From Erwinia aphidicola (GTDB lineage: Bacteria > Pseudomonadota > Gammaproteobacteria > Enterobacterales > Enterobacteriaceae): a stretch of DNA of 64,000 nucleotides. Position 1 is the stretch's first letter, and every line of letters starts with the position of its first letter. Below the pieces are notes generated by a model. It worked only from the letters and a program-made list of their open reading frames with translations, had not been told where the DNA came from and made no database searches. This document shows positions 1 to 10,418 of this stretch, piece by piece. The stretch spans positions 496,001-560,000 of the forward strand of contig NZ_JAMKCQ010000001.1 in assembly GCF_024169515.1 (NCBI RefSeq), read 5' to 3'. The translations under genes and the position numbers were made by a program.

Positions 1-570
1 GCGGTTGAACAGCTTATTCAGCGCTTCCAGGCGCTTTCCGGCATGCGCTTCAGCAACGAGGCCGGGCTCAGCGCGCAGCTCTACACCCATCTGGCCCAGG
101 CGGTGGAACGCACGCATTTTGCTATCGGCATCGATCACTCGCTGGTGGATGATGTGGCGCAGCAGTATCCGCGCCTGTTGCGCACCACGCGTGAAGCGAT
201 AGCCGACTTTGAGCAGCACTACGGGCTGCAGTTTTCCGATGAGGAGATGGGGCTGATTGCGATTATCTTTGGCGCATGGCTGATGCAGGAGAGCGCGCTG
301 CAGGAGAAACAGGTGCTGCTGCTCACCGGCCATGACCGCGATCTGGAGCGTCAGGTAGAACAGCAGCTGCGCGAGCTGACGCTGCTGCCGCTGACTATCA
401 AATATCAGGATGTCGCCGACTTCCAGCGCCACAGCGCGCCAAAAGGCATTGCGCTGGTGATCACCCCTTATGCCACGCCGCTGCCGCTCTACTCACCGCC
501 GCTGATCCACGCCGAGCTGCCGTTGGGCGAACACCAGCAGCACAGTATCCGCGCGCTGCTGGAGTCATAA
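1..570 (+). CDS. csiE: CsiE, PRD-domain stationary-phase protein (5' end outside the window)
   Basis: The frame is open from base 1, so the gene starts before the window; 189 codons are visible. The visible part has PRD (PTS regulation domain) character: helical, with a conserved 'GLSAQLYTHL' stretch and histidines at positions typical of antiterminator-type PRDs. No RNA-binding domain is visible, but the N terminus is missing. E. coli CsiE is a stationary-phase-inducible protein of unknown molecular role. It lies tail to tail with hcaT here with no gap between the stop codons, as in E. coli. The identification rests on domain type plus this conserved neighbour. Confidence 0.8.
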   Translation, partial: AVEQLIQRFQALSGMRFSNEAGLSAQLYTHLAQAVERTHFAIGIDHSLVDDVAQQYPRLLRTTREAIADFEQHYGLQFSDEEMGLIAIIFGAWLMQESALQEKQVLLLTGHDRDLERQVEQQLRELTLLPLTIKYQDVADFQRHSAPKGIALVITPYATPLPLYSPPLIHAELPLGEHQQHSIRALLES

Positions 571-1707
571 TCAGGCCACTTTCGGCCGCAGGAACAGTGC
601 CGGCACCACCAGCAGCGCCATCACCCAGAACACCCCGCCCTGCAGATGCTGGAACAGCACGCCGCACACCATCGTCATCAGGGCAATTCCGCCGCCCATC
701 GCCAGCGCCGAGTACACCGACTGCAGGCGGATCACCTCGCCCCCTTCCCGCGCCGCGATAAAGCGCATTGCCGCGAGGTGGCAGACGGTGAAGCTGCCGC
801 AGTGCAGGATCTGTGCGAGGATCAGCCAGCCCAGTTCGGTGGAGGAAGCCAGCAAACTCCAGCGCACGATGGCGCAAATGCCCGAGAGCAGCAGCAGGTC
901 GCGCGCGCGCCAGCGGCGGAACAGACGGTTGCTGGAAGCGAACACCACCACCTCAGCCACCACCCCCAGCGACCACAGATAGCCAATCACGCTCGACGAA
1001 TAGCCCGCTTCCTGCCAGTAGATCGCGCTGAAGCCATAATAGGCGGCATGCGCTCCCTGCATCAGCGTCACGCACAGCAGGAAGCGCCAGACGGCATTCT
1101 CACTCAGCATCTGCTTCCACTGCGCCCAGCCCGCATGGCTTAGCTGCTTCTGCGCACCCAGTGGCATGACCGCCGGGCGCAGCATCATGCCGCCGAGCAT
1201 CGCGATACAGCCCGCGCACAGCAGCAGCAGAATGGCGTGATAAGAGAAGATATTGACCAGCACGCCGGTTAACGCGGAGCTGATGACAAACGCCAGCGAT
1301 CCCCACAGCCTGACCGGGCCATAGGGCAGCGCGATCTGCCGCTGCCAGGTGGCGGCCAGCGCATCGCTCAGCGGCACCAGCGGCGAGAAGAACAGGTTAA
1401 AGCCGACCATCACCAGCAGCAGCCACAGCCACTCGGCCCCCAGCCAGAAGCCCAGCGCAAACAGCAGCGTCAGCGATGCCAGCAGGCGTAGCGCACTGAC
1501 CAGGCGGGAAGGATTGGTGACGCGGGAAGCGATGAGCAGGCTGCCAGCAAAGCGGGCAATCATGCCGCAGCCGAGCAGCAGACCGATTTTTTCGGGTGCC
1601 AGGCCACTCTCTTTCAGCCATACCCCCCAGAAAGGCAGATAGACACCATAGGCGAAAAAGTAGGTGAAGTAGCTTAATCCAAGCCAGTAGGTGGAGCGTA
1701 TCGTCAT
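571..1707 (-). CDS. hcaT: HcaT-like MFS transporter (3-phenylpropionate permease family)
   Basis: A 378-residue inner-membrane transporter of the major facilitator superfamily with about 12 hydrophobic segments. It is collinear with E. coli HcaT, including the N-terminal 'YFTYFFAYGVYLPFWGVWL' segment and the C-terminal 'HCGSFTVCHLAAMRFIAARE' block. An ORF upstream extension exists, but ATG at 1707 is preceded by GGAGG at good spacing and matches the E. coli start. E. coli HcaT is assigned to 3-phenylpropionate uptake. No hca catabolic genes are visible here, so the substrate is inferred from homology only. Confidence 0.85.
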   Translation of the reverse strand: MTIRSTYWLGLSYFTYFFAYGVYLPFWGVWLKESGLAPEKIGLLLGCGMIARFAGSLLIASRVTNPSRLVSALRLLASLTLLFALGFWLGAEWLWLLLVMVGFNLFFSPLVPLSDALAATWQRQIALPYGPVRLWGSLAFVISSALTGVLVNIFSYHAILLLLCAGCIAMLGGMMLRPAVMPLGAQKQLSHAGWAQWKQMLSENAVWRFLLCVTLMQGAHAAYYGFSAIYWQEAGYSSSVIGYLWSLGVVAEVVVFASSNRLFRRWRARDLLLLSGICAIVRWSLLASSTELGWLILAQILHCGSFTVCHLAAMRFIAAREGGEVIRLQSVYSALAMGGGIALMTMVCGVLFQHLQGGVFWVMALLVVPALFLRPKVA

Positions 1708-1752
1708 TTTCCCTCCGACAAAGTGGAGGCTAATGTACACCGTTGCTGCGGA

Positions 1753-1787
1753 CAAAAAAATAACGGGACACTTTCGTGTCCCGTTAT
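1753..1787 (-). terminator. Rho-independent terminator of glyA
   Basis: A perfect 12-bp stem (1760-1771 with 1776-1787) has a 4-base loop. On the minus strand it is followed directly by a run of seven T. It lies 31 bases past the glyA stop codon. Confidence 0.93.
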
Positions 1788-1817
1788 TGTCATAACGCTC
1801 TCAAAATCGAGAAGTTA

Positions 1818-3071
<1,254 letters not shown>

Positions 3072-3167
3072 CTGCATCTCCTGACTCGACTGACTATCAA
3101 CAATAAATGATGGGCAACAGTTTAAACTGTTTAGCACCCTGTTGAATAGCGTCAAGACTGCCTTTTT

Positions 3168-3183
3168 ACGCAAACGATTGGCT
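3168..3183. promoter_or_regulatory. Candidate PurR operator upstream of glyA
   Basis: ACGCAAACGATTGGCT matches the PurR consensus ACGCAAACGTTTGCGT at 13 of 16 positions. It lies about 100 bases upstream of the glyA start codon, a gene repressed by PurR in E. coli. The left half is perfect and the right half degenerate. Inferred from the motif only. Confidence 0.6.
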
Positions 3184-3308
3184 TGCTGTCTGGCAAGGGT
3201 TTGTTACGCTTTTTGTCATTTCCTGACAGCGGAGTTTTCCTCATCTGCCTGTTGCGGATTTTTCACCACCACCACCCGCTCCCTGTGGATAAATAACCAT
3301 CATCATAA

Positions 3309-3331
3309 AAGGTGTATTTACAATGCATCTC
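3309..3331. promoter_or_regulatory. Second, weaker NsrR-like site upstream of hmp
   Basis: The 11-1-11 inverted arrangement has left half AAGGTGTATTT and right half CAATGCATCTC. Each half matches the NsrR consensus at 9 of 11 positions. It starts 32 bases upstream of the stronger site. Confidence 0.45.
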
Positions 3332-3340
3332 CCAAATTAT

Positions 3341-3363
3341 AAGATGCATTTAAAATACATGTT
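3341..3363. promoter_or_regulatory. NsrR operator of hmp
   Basis: The left half AAGATGCATTT is a perfect NsrR half-site. One base separates it from the right half AAATACATGTT (9 of 11). The site ends 23 bases before the hmp start codon. NsrR is the nitric-oxide-sensing [Fe-S] repressor that controls hmp in enterobacteria, so NO-inducible expression is expected. Confidence 0.8.
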
Positions 3364-3386
3364 ATGTAGAGCATCAGGAGCCCACC

Positions 3387-4571
3387 ATGCTAGATAGCCA
3401 CACTATTGCCACCGTGAAATCCACTATCCCCGCCGTCGCTGCGCTGGGTCCGCGTTTGACCGCGCACTTCTATCAGCGCATGTTCAGCCACAATCCCGAG
3501 CTGAAAGATATCTTCAACATGAGCAACCAGAGCAGTGGTAATCAGCCTGAAGCGCTGTTTAACGCCGTCTGTGCCTACGCCAGTAACCTCGATAAGCTGG
3601 CCGCGCTCGGCCCGGCAGTCGAGAAAATTGCGCAGAAGCACACCAGCTTTGCCATTCGCCCGGAACAGTACGCCATTGTCGGTGAACACCTGCTGGCGAG
3701 TATTGATGAGCTGCTGCATCCGGGTGAGGAGATCCTCGCCGCCTGGGGTAAAGCCTATGGCGTACTGGCCGGGATTTTTGTGCAGCGTGAAGAGCAAATC
3801 TATGAAGAGGTTGAGCAGAAAGTCGGCGGCTGGCGCGGTGGTCAACGTGAGTTTGTTATTAGCGAAATTATCCCGCGCAGCGCAAAAATTAAGAGCTTTA
3901 TCCTGACCCCGGTTGACGGTCAGCCCGTCGTGGATTACCAGCCCGGTCAGTACATTACGCTGTGGGTGCGTGACCCGTCATTTGCTAATCAGGAGATCCG
4001 CCAGTATTCACTGACGCGGATGCCGAATGGTCGTGACTACCGCATTGCCGTGCGCCATGAAGAGGGCGGCACGCTCTCCAGCTGGCTGCATCAGCAGCAG
4101 CCCGGCGTGCGTCTGCACCTGGCGCCACCGGCCGGCGACTTCTTTATCGATATTGCGGCGCAAACCCCGGTAACGCTGATCTCTGGCGGCGTCGGTCTGA
4201 CCCCGATGCTGGCCATGCTGCACAAACTGGCACAGGAACAACATCAGGCGACGGTACAGTGGTTACACGCGACGGAAGACGGCGCAATGCATGCTTTCGC
4301 AGAGGAAGTCGGCGAACTGGGTCAGCAGCTGCCGAATTTCTCGCAGGAGATCTGGTATAACCATCCGCGCGCGGAAGATGAAGGCAAGTATCAGCACCGA
4401 GGACTCATGAACCTGCTGCCGCTGGAAGCGAAACTCAGCGATCCGGCGATGCACTACTACCTGTGCGGCCCGCTGGCGTTTATGGCGATGGTGGAAAAGA
4501 GCCTTCTGCAGTCAGGCGTGGGGAAAGAGCGTATTCACTACGAAGTATTTGGCCCGCATAAAGCGCTGTGA
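3387..4571 (+). CDS. hmp: Flavohemoglobin, nitric oxide dioxygenase
   Basis: A 394-residue cytosolic enzyme that oxidises NO to nitrate with O2 and NAD(P)H. The globin domain (about 1-140) has Tyr29 (B10), Gln53 (E7) and proximal His85. It is followed by an FAD-binding domain with 'RQYSLTR' and an NAD domain with 'GGVGLTPML'. Length and key residues equal those of E. coli Hmp. The start has AGGAG at good spacing. It is divergent from glyA, as in E. coli, and carries an NsrR site in its promoter region. Confidence 0.98.
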   Translation: MLDSHTIATVKSTIPAVAALGPRLTAHFYQRMFSHNPELKDIFNMSNQSSGNQPEALFNAVCAYASNLDKLAALGPAVEKIAQKHTSFAIRPEQYAIVGEHLLASIDELLHPGEEILAAWGKAYGVLAGIFVQREEQIYEEVEQKVGGWRGGQREFVISEIIPRSAKIKSFILTPVDGQPVVDYQPGQYITLWVRDPSFANQEIRQYSLTRMPNGRDYRIAVRHEEGGTLSSWLHQQQPGVRLHLAPPAGDFFIDIAAQTPVTLISGGVGLTPMLAMLHKLAQEQHQATVQWLHATEDGAMHAFAEEVGELGQQLPNFSQEIWYNHPRAEDEGKYQHRGLMNLLPLEAKLSDPAMHYYLCGPLAFMAMVEKSLLQSGVGKERIHYEVFGPHKAL

Positions 4572-4576
4572 TGCTG

Positions 4577-4611
4577 TCGGGCAGCGGGGGATCTCTCCCG
4601 CCGCTGCCCGA
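4577..4611. terminator. Hairpin between convergent hmp and the cytochrome gene
   Basis: An 11-bp GC-rich stem (4577-4587 with 4601-4611) lies 5 bases past the hmp stop and 12 bases before the end of the convergent cytochrome gene. There is no T-run on either side, so it is at best a weak intrinsic terminator serving both strands. Confidence 0.5.
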
Positions 4612-4623
4612 TCGTCCCGCTGG

Positions 4624-5790
4624 CTATTTAAGCCTGCGCGCCTCAGCAACCTGCTCTGCGCTGACGGCAGGGGCCTGATTGCTCCAGCTGCTGCGCAGGT
4701 AGTTCATCAACTCGCTCATCTGCACATCATCCAGCGTCCAGCCGTAACCGGGCATCGCCTGCGCCATGCCGTGCCGGGTCACTGGCGTCTGCGCACCTTC
4801 CAGCACCACGCGCAGTGCGCTCAGCGGGTTTGCTGCCGTCAGCGTTGCGTTACCGTCCAGCGCCGGGATGACATGCGCATCGCCTTTACCCTCGCTGCCG
4901 TGACAGGTTGAGCAGTACATGGCATAGGTTTTCGCGCCCGCGGCGGAAGGAGCGGCAGCGGGCAGCGGGGATGCTGGAGCCGGCGGCAGGCTGCGCAGGT
5001 AGACGCCGATACTGTTGAGGTCCGCATCGCTGAGATACTGAGTGCTGTGCATCACCACCTCCGCCATGGGGCCGACTACCGCCCCCTGCTTGCTGCGCCC
5101 CGTTTTCAGCAGCGCCACCAGTTCATCCTGCGCCATGCCGCGCAGCGACGGTGCAAACCAGCCGTCAAGTTCGGCACCGCTGAGATAAACGCTGCGGCTC
5201 TGATCCAGTGCCTGCTCCTGCAGTGCCCAGCCGCGCGGGGTGTGGCAACTGCCGCAGTGCCCTGCGCCCTGCACCAGGTAAGCCCCGCGATTCCATTGCG
5301 CACTCTGCTGCGCATCAGGCTGATAACGATCGTCATTGTGGAACAGGGCATTCCAGATCCCCAAAGGCCAGCGCATTGACAGCGGCCAGGAGATATCGCT
5401 GTCGCGATTTGGCTGACTGCTGGCCGGGACTTCATGCAGCAGATAGTCATAAAGCGCGCGCATATCCTTATCGCTCATTTTGGCATAGGCGGTATAAGGC
5501 ATTGCCGGATAGAGGTGATGGCCATCGCGAGCGATACCCTGGCGCATGGCGCGGTCAAATTCGGCAAACGTATAGCGGCCAATGCCCTGCTGTTTATCCG
5601 GGGTAATATTGGTGCTGTAGATATCACCGGGCGGCGTAGGGAAACGCAGCCCGCCCGCCAGCGCTGCGCCGCCGGGTGCGGTGTGACAGGCAGTACAGTC
5701 CGCCGCTTTGGCAACATATTCGCCCGGCGACATGGCATTAGCCGCACTGCTTACCAGCAGCAGAACCATCCCTGAAAGCAACGTTTTCAT
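4624..5790 (-). CDS. Periplasmic three-heme cytochrome c (alcohol/gluconate dehydrogenase subunit type)
   Basis: A 388-residue secreted c-type cytochrome. It has a signal peptide (about 1-19, ending SSAANA) and three heme motifs: CTACH (32-36), CGSCH (179-183) and CSTCH (293-297). This three-domain layout is that of the cytochrome subunit of membrane-bound gluconate, sorbitol and alcohol dehydrogenases, which pass electrons from a flavin or quinone subunit to the respiratory chain. The start at 5790 overlaps the stop of the upstream flavoprotein gene (ATGA), so the pair is translationally coupled and the cytochrome is the likely electron acceptor. Upstream in-frame codons to 5844 lie inside the flavoprotein gene and are not used. 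Confidence 0.85.
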   Translation of the reverse strand: MKTLLSGMVLLLVSSAANAMSPGEYVAKAADCTACHTAPGGAALAGGLRFPTPPGDIYSTNITPDKQQGIGRYTFAEFDRAMRQGIARDGHHLYPAMPYTAYAKMSDKDMRALYDYLLHEVPASSQPNRDSDISWPLSMRWPLGIWNALFHNDDRYQPDAQQSAQWNRGAYLVQGAGHCGSCHTPRGWALQEQALDQSRSVYLSGAELDGWFAPSLRGMAQDELVALLKTGRSKQGAVVGPMAEVVMHSTQYLSDADLNSIGVYLRSLPPAPASPLPAAAPSAAGAKTYAMYCSTCHGSEGKGDAHVIPALDGNATLTAANPLSALRVVLEGAQTPVTRHGMAQAMPGYGWTLDDVQMSELMNYLRSSWSNQAPAVSAEQVAEARRLK

Positions 5791-7697
5791 ACTCCCTCCC
5801 CCGGTGCGTTTTTTCCGTGCACCAGCTCGTTCACTGCCCGCCATGCCTGATCGACCGCCGAATGGGCATAAGGGCTCCAGTCCGAGTCGGAGTTAGCAAT
5901 CACGATATTACCGACGGGGGCACGGGCGCGCTCAATAATCTTCTGCGCCTCATCCTCATCATCAAATAAGCCATTGATGGCGTAAGAGTAACCGTGCGAC
6001 CAGCGGTTAACGGTAATCGCCTGAATATCGCGCTGATGGTCGAAGCCTGCCGGCCCAAGCATCGCCTGGAGCTGTTCGCGGATCATCTGTTCATGAGCAT
6101 CGAACGAGGTGCCCAGCAGCATCGCGCGCCCTTTACGCGACTGCTCGCGGGCGCTGAGGCCGCTGCCGGGCAGAGTCGGCACATACACCATATGCAGCCC
6201 GATCGGCTGATTGGGATCGTGGGGGTGCTGGTAGCCGCCGAGGCTGACCGGATAGTCAAGCTTGACCCGTGAATAAGGTGCGCCAGGGGCATAAACCTCA
6301 TGCACGCCCAGTTTGATAAAGGCGCGCCAGTTAGCGATGGTGACCTTGCTGTAGACCAGCGGAGCTTTAACATTCTGCTTCAGCGCTTCCTGCTGGGCCT
6401 GCGACATCTGCGGCACCAGATACGGGATCATCATATTGTATCCGGCCATGACCACCTTCCCGGCGCGGACTTTCGTCAACTTTTCACCCGTCATATAGCT
6501 GACTTCCACGCCACCGTCGACGTTCACCACCTGCATGCCGGTACTGTTAAGGCGTAGCTTGACGTCAGAGTCCGCCCTGTCCAGCTGGCTGTAGTCAAAT
6601 TTCGCCCGCACGATATCATTCATATCGTGTCCGGCGGGGTCAACGGCCGGGATCAGCTTGCGCACCAGCAGCCGGGCCAGTGTCGCGTTGCCATCCGGGA
6701 AGTGGAAAACATAAGGATCGTCGAGGTCAGCCTGCGATTCAGCGTCCAGCGGCGGCAGCCCCATGCCGTCAAGGCCCGGCAGGTCGCAGATACGCGCATC
6801 GCTACAGGCGGTAGCATCAATACCCACCGCCTGAAAGTCGTTCGTGGTTTGCTGGAAGTAGCGCATTGCCAGCTCGCTCAGGCCCACTTTATCGCGCAGG
6901 AAGGTGGCGTAACTGTGAGTATCCAGCCAGGCGACTTTTTCCTGCTGGCTGAGTCCTGGCAGATAATCTTTCGCCACCGTATGCAGCTCAATCAGCGCGG
7001 CGCGATCGCTCTGCGGCAGCGGGAAGTCATTGATAAACGCCTGCCATGAACGTCCGTTCAGGCGATCGCGTGGGATATCATCCGCCACCACTTTGCCCGG
7101 GTCGCCGCTGACGACTTTATCCACGCCGAAGTTTTTCTTATCAAAGTAGACGCCGCGACTGAGGCCAAGGTCAGGATAGAAGGTTTTATCGAAGCCGCGC
7201 TCCATGGCATCCAGGCTGATCCCCAGCGTTTTTATCAGGCCCATCATCACCGGGCTGAAGTTGGAGTGCGGGGACTGGAAAGATTCGCTGCCGCCATAGC
7301 CAAGGATTGTGCCGTTGCTGCTGCTGAGTTCATTACGCTTGGCGTGGCCGCCGAAGTCGTCGTGGTTGTCGATCAGCAAAATCCGCTGCGGTTTATCCTG
7401 CAGCTGCTGCCAGAAACAGGCGGCAGCCAGGCCGCTAATTCCGGCGCCGACCACCACCAGATCAAACTCCTCGCTGACCGGCAGAGAAGCAAAGTCGAAA
7501 CTGACGCCATCACGGCCGAGCCGGTGGGCATTTTCAAAGGAGCCCGGATGGTTGCCGCGCAGCCCGCTCAGCGCCGGTGGGTAATAGAGCGTTTTGTTGG
7601 CCTGCAGCGGCGAAGCGCGCAATATCTGCAGGGGGGTCAGCCCGGCGGCGACCGTAATCGCGACGCCGTTAAGAAAATCGCGGCGGGTAATAGCCAT
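5787..7697 (-). CDS. Tat-exported FAD-dependent oxidoreductase, spermidine dehydrogenase-like
   Basis: A 636-residue flavoprotein. The N terminus 'TRRDFLNG' is a twin-arginine export motif followed by a hydrophobic stretch, so it folds with cofactor before reaching the periplasm. A Rossmann motif 'VVVGAGISGLAAA' (about 81-93) binds FAD. Length, Tat signal and domain layout resemble Pseudomonas spermidine dehydrogenase (SpdH), which this author recalls as the nearest characterised family; the substrate is not shown by sequence. It overlaps the downstream three-heme cytochrome gene by 4 bases, which suggests a two-subunit periplasmic dehydrogenase. The pair sits between hmp and glnB, where E. 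coli has neither gene. Confidence 0.75.
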   Translation of the reverse strand: MAITRRDFLNGVAITVAAGLTPLQILRASPLQANKTLYYPPALSGLRGNHPGSFENAHRLGRDGVSFDFASLPVSEEFDLVVVGAGISGLAAACFWQQLQDKPQRILLIDNHDDFGGHAKRNELSSSNGTILGYGGSESFQSPHSNFSPVMMGLIKTLGISLDAMERGFDKTFYPDLGLSRGVYFDKKNFGVDKVVSGDPGKVVADDIPRDRLNGRSWQAFINDFPLPQSDRAALIELHTVAKDYLPGLSQQEKVAWLDTHSYATFLRDKVGLSELAMRYFQQTTNDFQAVGIDATACSDARICDLPGLDGMGLPPLDAESQADLDDPYVFHFPDGNATLARLLVRKLIPAVDPAGHDMNDIVRAKFDYSQLDRADSDVKLRLNSTGMQVVNVDGGVEVSYMTGEKLTKVRAGKVVMAGYNMMIPYLVPQMSQAQQEALKQNVKAPLVYSKVTIANWRAFIKLGVHEVYAPGAPYSRVKLDYPVSLGGYQHPHDPNQPIGLHMVYVPTLPGSGLSAREQSRKGRAMLLGTSFDAHEQMIREQLQAMLGPAGFDHQRDIQAITVNRWSHGYSYAINGLFDDEDEAQKIIERARAPVGNIVIANSDSDWSPYAHSAVDQAWRAVNELVHGKNAPGEGV

Positions 7698-7808
7698 AAA
7701 AAAGTCCTTCTTGATAGTCTGCTCAGCCCTTATGGCTCAAGCGGGCTATTGTCAGCATCAGAAGATCATTGTCAAACCGGGGAGGGGGAACAGCAGCAGA
7801 AATAAGGA

Positions 7809-7842
7809 ATTAATAATTTTAAGGGCCTGAATGCTCAGACCC
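7809..7842 (-). terminator. Probable terminator of glnB
   Basis: An 8-bp stem with one mismatch (7823-7830 with 7835-7842) is followed on the minus strand by an A/T-rich tail containing TTAAAATTATT. It starts about 30 bases past the glnB stop codon. Confidence 0.6.
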
Positions 7843-7873
7843 TCAACGACTTCAGCGTAGAAAAAGGCAGCGC

Positions 7874-8236
<363 letters not shown>

Positions 8237-8343
8237 TCAGGGAAGGGGAACAGTTAACATTGCCGGACAGGTCACGCTGCGCGGTCCGTCTCTCTTTTCA
8301 GGCAGCTAAACTACCATAACTGGGCAGCGGAGCGGCACTGAAA

Positions 8344-9678
8344 TTACTCTTTAAAATCGGCAGCATCCAGCTCGTGACGCGACAACAGCTTGTAAAACTC
8401 GGTGCGGTTGCGCCCGGCCAGGCGTGCTGCGTTGGTGACATTCCCTTTGGTCATCTGTAACAGCTTACGCAAATAATTCAGTTCAAACTGGTTGCGCGCT
8501 TCCACAAATGTCGGCAGCGCGGTGTTTTCTCCGGCCAGCGCCTGCTCGACCAGCGCTTCGCTAATCACCGGGGCGGAGGTCAGCGCCACGCACTGCTCAA
8601 TCACATTCACCAGCTGCCTGACGTTGCCCGGCCAGCTGGCGGCAATCAACCGGCGCATTGCGTCGGTAGAGAAGCTGCGCACGAACGGTTTATGCCGCTC
8701 CGCCGACTGCTTCAGCAGATGGTTTGCCAGCAGCGGAATATCCTCCGCGCGCTCATGCAGCGCCGGGATTTTTAAATTCACCACGTTAAGACGATAGAAC
8801 AGATCTTCGCGAAACTCCTTCTTCTCCATCGCTTTTGGCAGGTCACGGTGGGTAGCGGAGATGATGCGCACGTTGATATCGAGATCGCGGTTGCTGCCGA
8901 GCGGGCGCACCTTGCGCTCCTGCAGTACGCGCAGCAGCTTAACCTGCAGCGCCTGCGGCATATCGCCGATCTCATCGAGGAACAGCGTGCCGCCCTCGGC
9001 GGCCTGGAACAGCCCCTCGCGGCTGCTTACCGCACCGGTAAAGGCCCCTTTGGCATGACCAAACAGCTCTGACTCCAGCAGCTGCTCCGGCAGTGCGCCG
9101 CAGTTGATGGCAATAAATTCCTTGCCCGCGCGCGGACTGGCGGCGTGGATGGCCTGCGCCAGCACTTCCTTGCCCGTGCCACTCTGCCCGTTAATCAACA
9201 CGCTGACGTCAGACTGCGCCACCATGCGTGCCTGCTCCAGCAGGCGCAGCATCAGTGGGCTACGGGTAACGATGGTTTCGCGCCAGGCTTCATCACTGCC
9301 CGGGGCGCGATGTGCCAGCGCCTCATCAATGGCTTTATACAGCGCATCGCGATCGACGGGCTTGGTCAGGAAGCTGAAAACGCCCTGCTGGGTCGCGGCG
9401 ACCGCATCCGGGATCGAACCGTGCGCGGTGAGGATGATCACCGGCATGCCCGGCTGCAGCTTCTGGATCTCAACAAACAGCGCCATGCCGTCCATCTCAT
9501 CCATACGCAGGTCGCTTATCACCAGATCGATGTTTTCGCGGTTGAGCACCCGCAGCGCTTCTGGCCCGCTTTCCGCGGTGGTCACGCTAAAGCCTTCGCT
9601 GCTGAGGCGCATCCCCAACAGCTTCAGCAGGCTGGGGTCGTCATCCACCAGCAGCAGGCGGGCCGATTTTTTTATCAT
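8344..9678 (-). CDS. glrR: Sigma54-dependent response regulator GlrR (QseF)
   Basis: A 444-residue response regulator. The receiver domain has phospho-acceptor Asp56. The AAA+ sigma54-activation domain has Walker A 'GQSGTGKE' (164-171), the sigma54-contact loop GAFTGA (211-216) and Walker B 'LFLDEIGD' (about 232-239). A C-terminal Fis-type helix-turn-helix follows. Phosphorylated by GlrK, it activates glmY from the sigma54 promoter found upstream in this window. Its ATG overlaps the qseG stop (ATGA), so the two are coupled. Confidence 0.97.
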   Translation of the reverse strand: MIKKSARLLLVDDDPSLLKLLGMRLSSEGFSVTTAESGPEALRVLNRENIDLVISDLRMDEMDGMALFVEIQKLQPGMPVIILTAHGSIPDAVAATQQGVFSFLTKPVDRDALYKAIDEALAHRAPGSDEAWRETIVTRSPLMLRLLEQARMVAQSDVSVLINGQSGTGKEVLAQAIHAASPRAGKEFIAINCGALPEQLLESELFGHAKGAFTGAVSSREGLFQAAEGGTLFLDEIGDMPQALQVKLLRVLQERKVRPLGSNRDLDINVRIISATHRDLPKAMEKKEFREDLFYRLNVVNLKIPALHERAEDIPLLANHLLKQSAERHKPFVRSFSTDAMRRLIAASWPGNVRQLVNVIEQCVALTSAPVISEALVEQALAGENTALPTFVEARNQFELNYLRKLLQMTKGNVTNAARLAGRNRTEFYKLLSRHELDAADFKE

Positions 9679-10418
9679 GGGTTGGCATCATCCTCTGATT
9701 TGATATCCGCCGGCGTGTTGTCGTCCGGTGCGCTTTTATCCGCGCCGTGGCTGCTGCTGTCGGCCGCATCCGGCGAACGGCGGGCTGAGAGCTTGCGCTC
9801 GATGTCGGTCAGCGTGTCCAGCTTGCGTCGCGTCACTGCCAGCTCTTTATTGACGGCCATCTGCTGCTGGCGCAGCGCGTCCAGCTGGGCATCGCTGCTC
9901 TCCTGCAGGCTGGCATAGCGCGAGCGCTCCTGCGACAGCTGCAGTAATGAACCCTGCCCTTCGCGCCACAGCATCAGCAGCGGACGGACCGCAGAGGGAT
10001 AATCGTAGCTGTAGCTGTCCAGCCGCTGCAGATAGGCGCGGCGCTCGAGCGGCGTAATATTGCCATTGCTCAGCAAAACGGCCTGTTTGAAGGCGCCGTG
10101 CCAGCTGTCGCCCGGCCAGCGTTTAGCCTGCGCGCGGGCATCGGCCGGAGACAGCCGCACCGCGCAGTCCACCGCGCGCAGCCAGTACAGCGGATTATTG
10201 ACCGCCGTGACATCGACCCAGGACCAGATGTGCTCACAGTCCACGCGTTGGAAATCGACAATTTTGCTCTCAGGTTCGCTGAGATGGCTGGGCAGGCCCT
10301 TCACCACGGTGGGCGGCGCGGTGTGGCTACAGCCAGTCAGGCTCAGCCCAAGCAGTGCTGCCAGCAACATTCTGCCCAGGCTTTGTTGAACGCTGGCAGA
10401 AAAAAGTGTTAAGCGCAT
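9675..10418 (-). CDS. qseG: QseG outer-membrane lipoprotein
   Basis: A 247-residue lipoprotein with a signal peptide and lipobox LTGC, so Cys30 should be acylated. A coiled-coil region of short heptads follows in the second half, and the C terminus is low complexity and acidic. In E. coli, QseG is an outer-membrane lipoprotein that interacts with GlrK and modulates its activity. It is encoded between glrK and glrR and overlaps both by a few bases, matching a single transcript. Confidence 0.9.
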   Translation of the reverse strand: MRLTLFSASVQQSLGRMLLAALLGLSLTGCSHTAPPTVVKGLPSHLSEPESKIVDFQRVDCEHIWSWVDVTAVNNPLYWLRAVDCAVRLSPADARAQAKRWPGDSWHGAFKQAVLLSNGNITPLERRAYLQRLDSYSYDYPSAVRPLLMLWREGQGSLLQLSQERSRYASLQESSDAQLDALRQQQMAVNKELAVTRRKLDTLTDIERKLSARRSPDAADSSSHGADKSAPDDNTPADIKSEDDANP

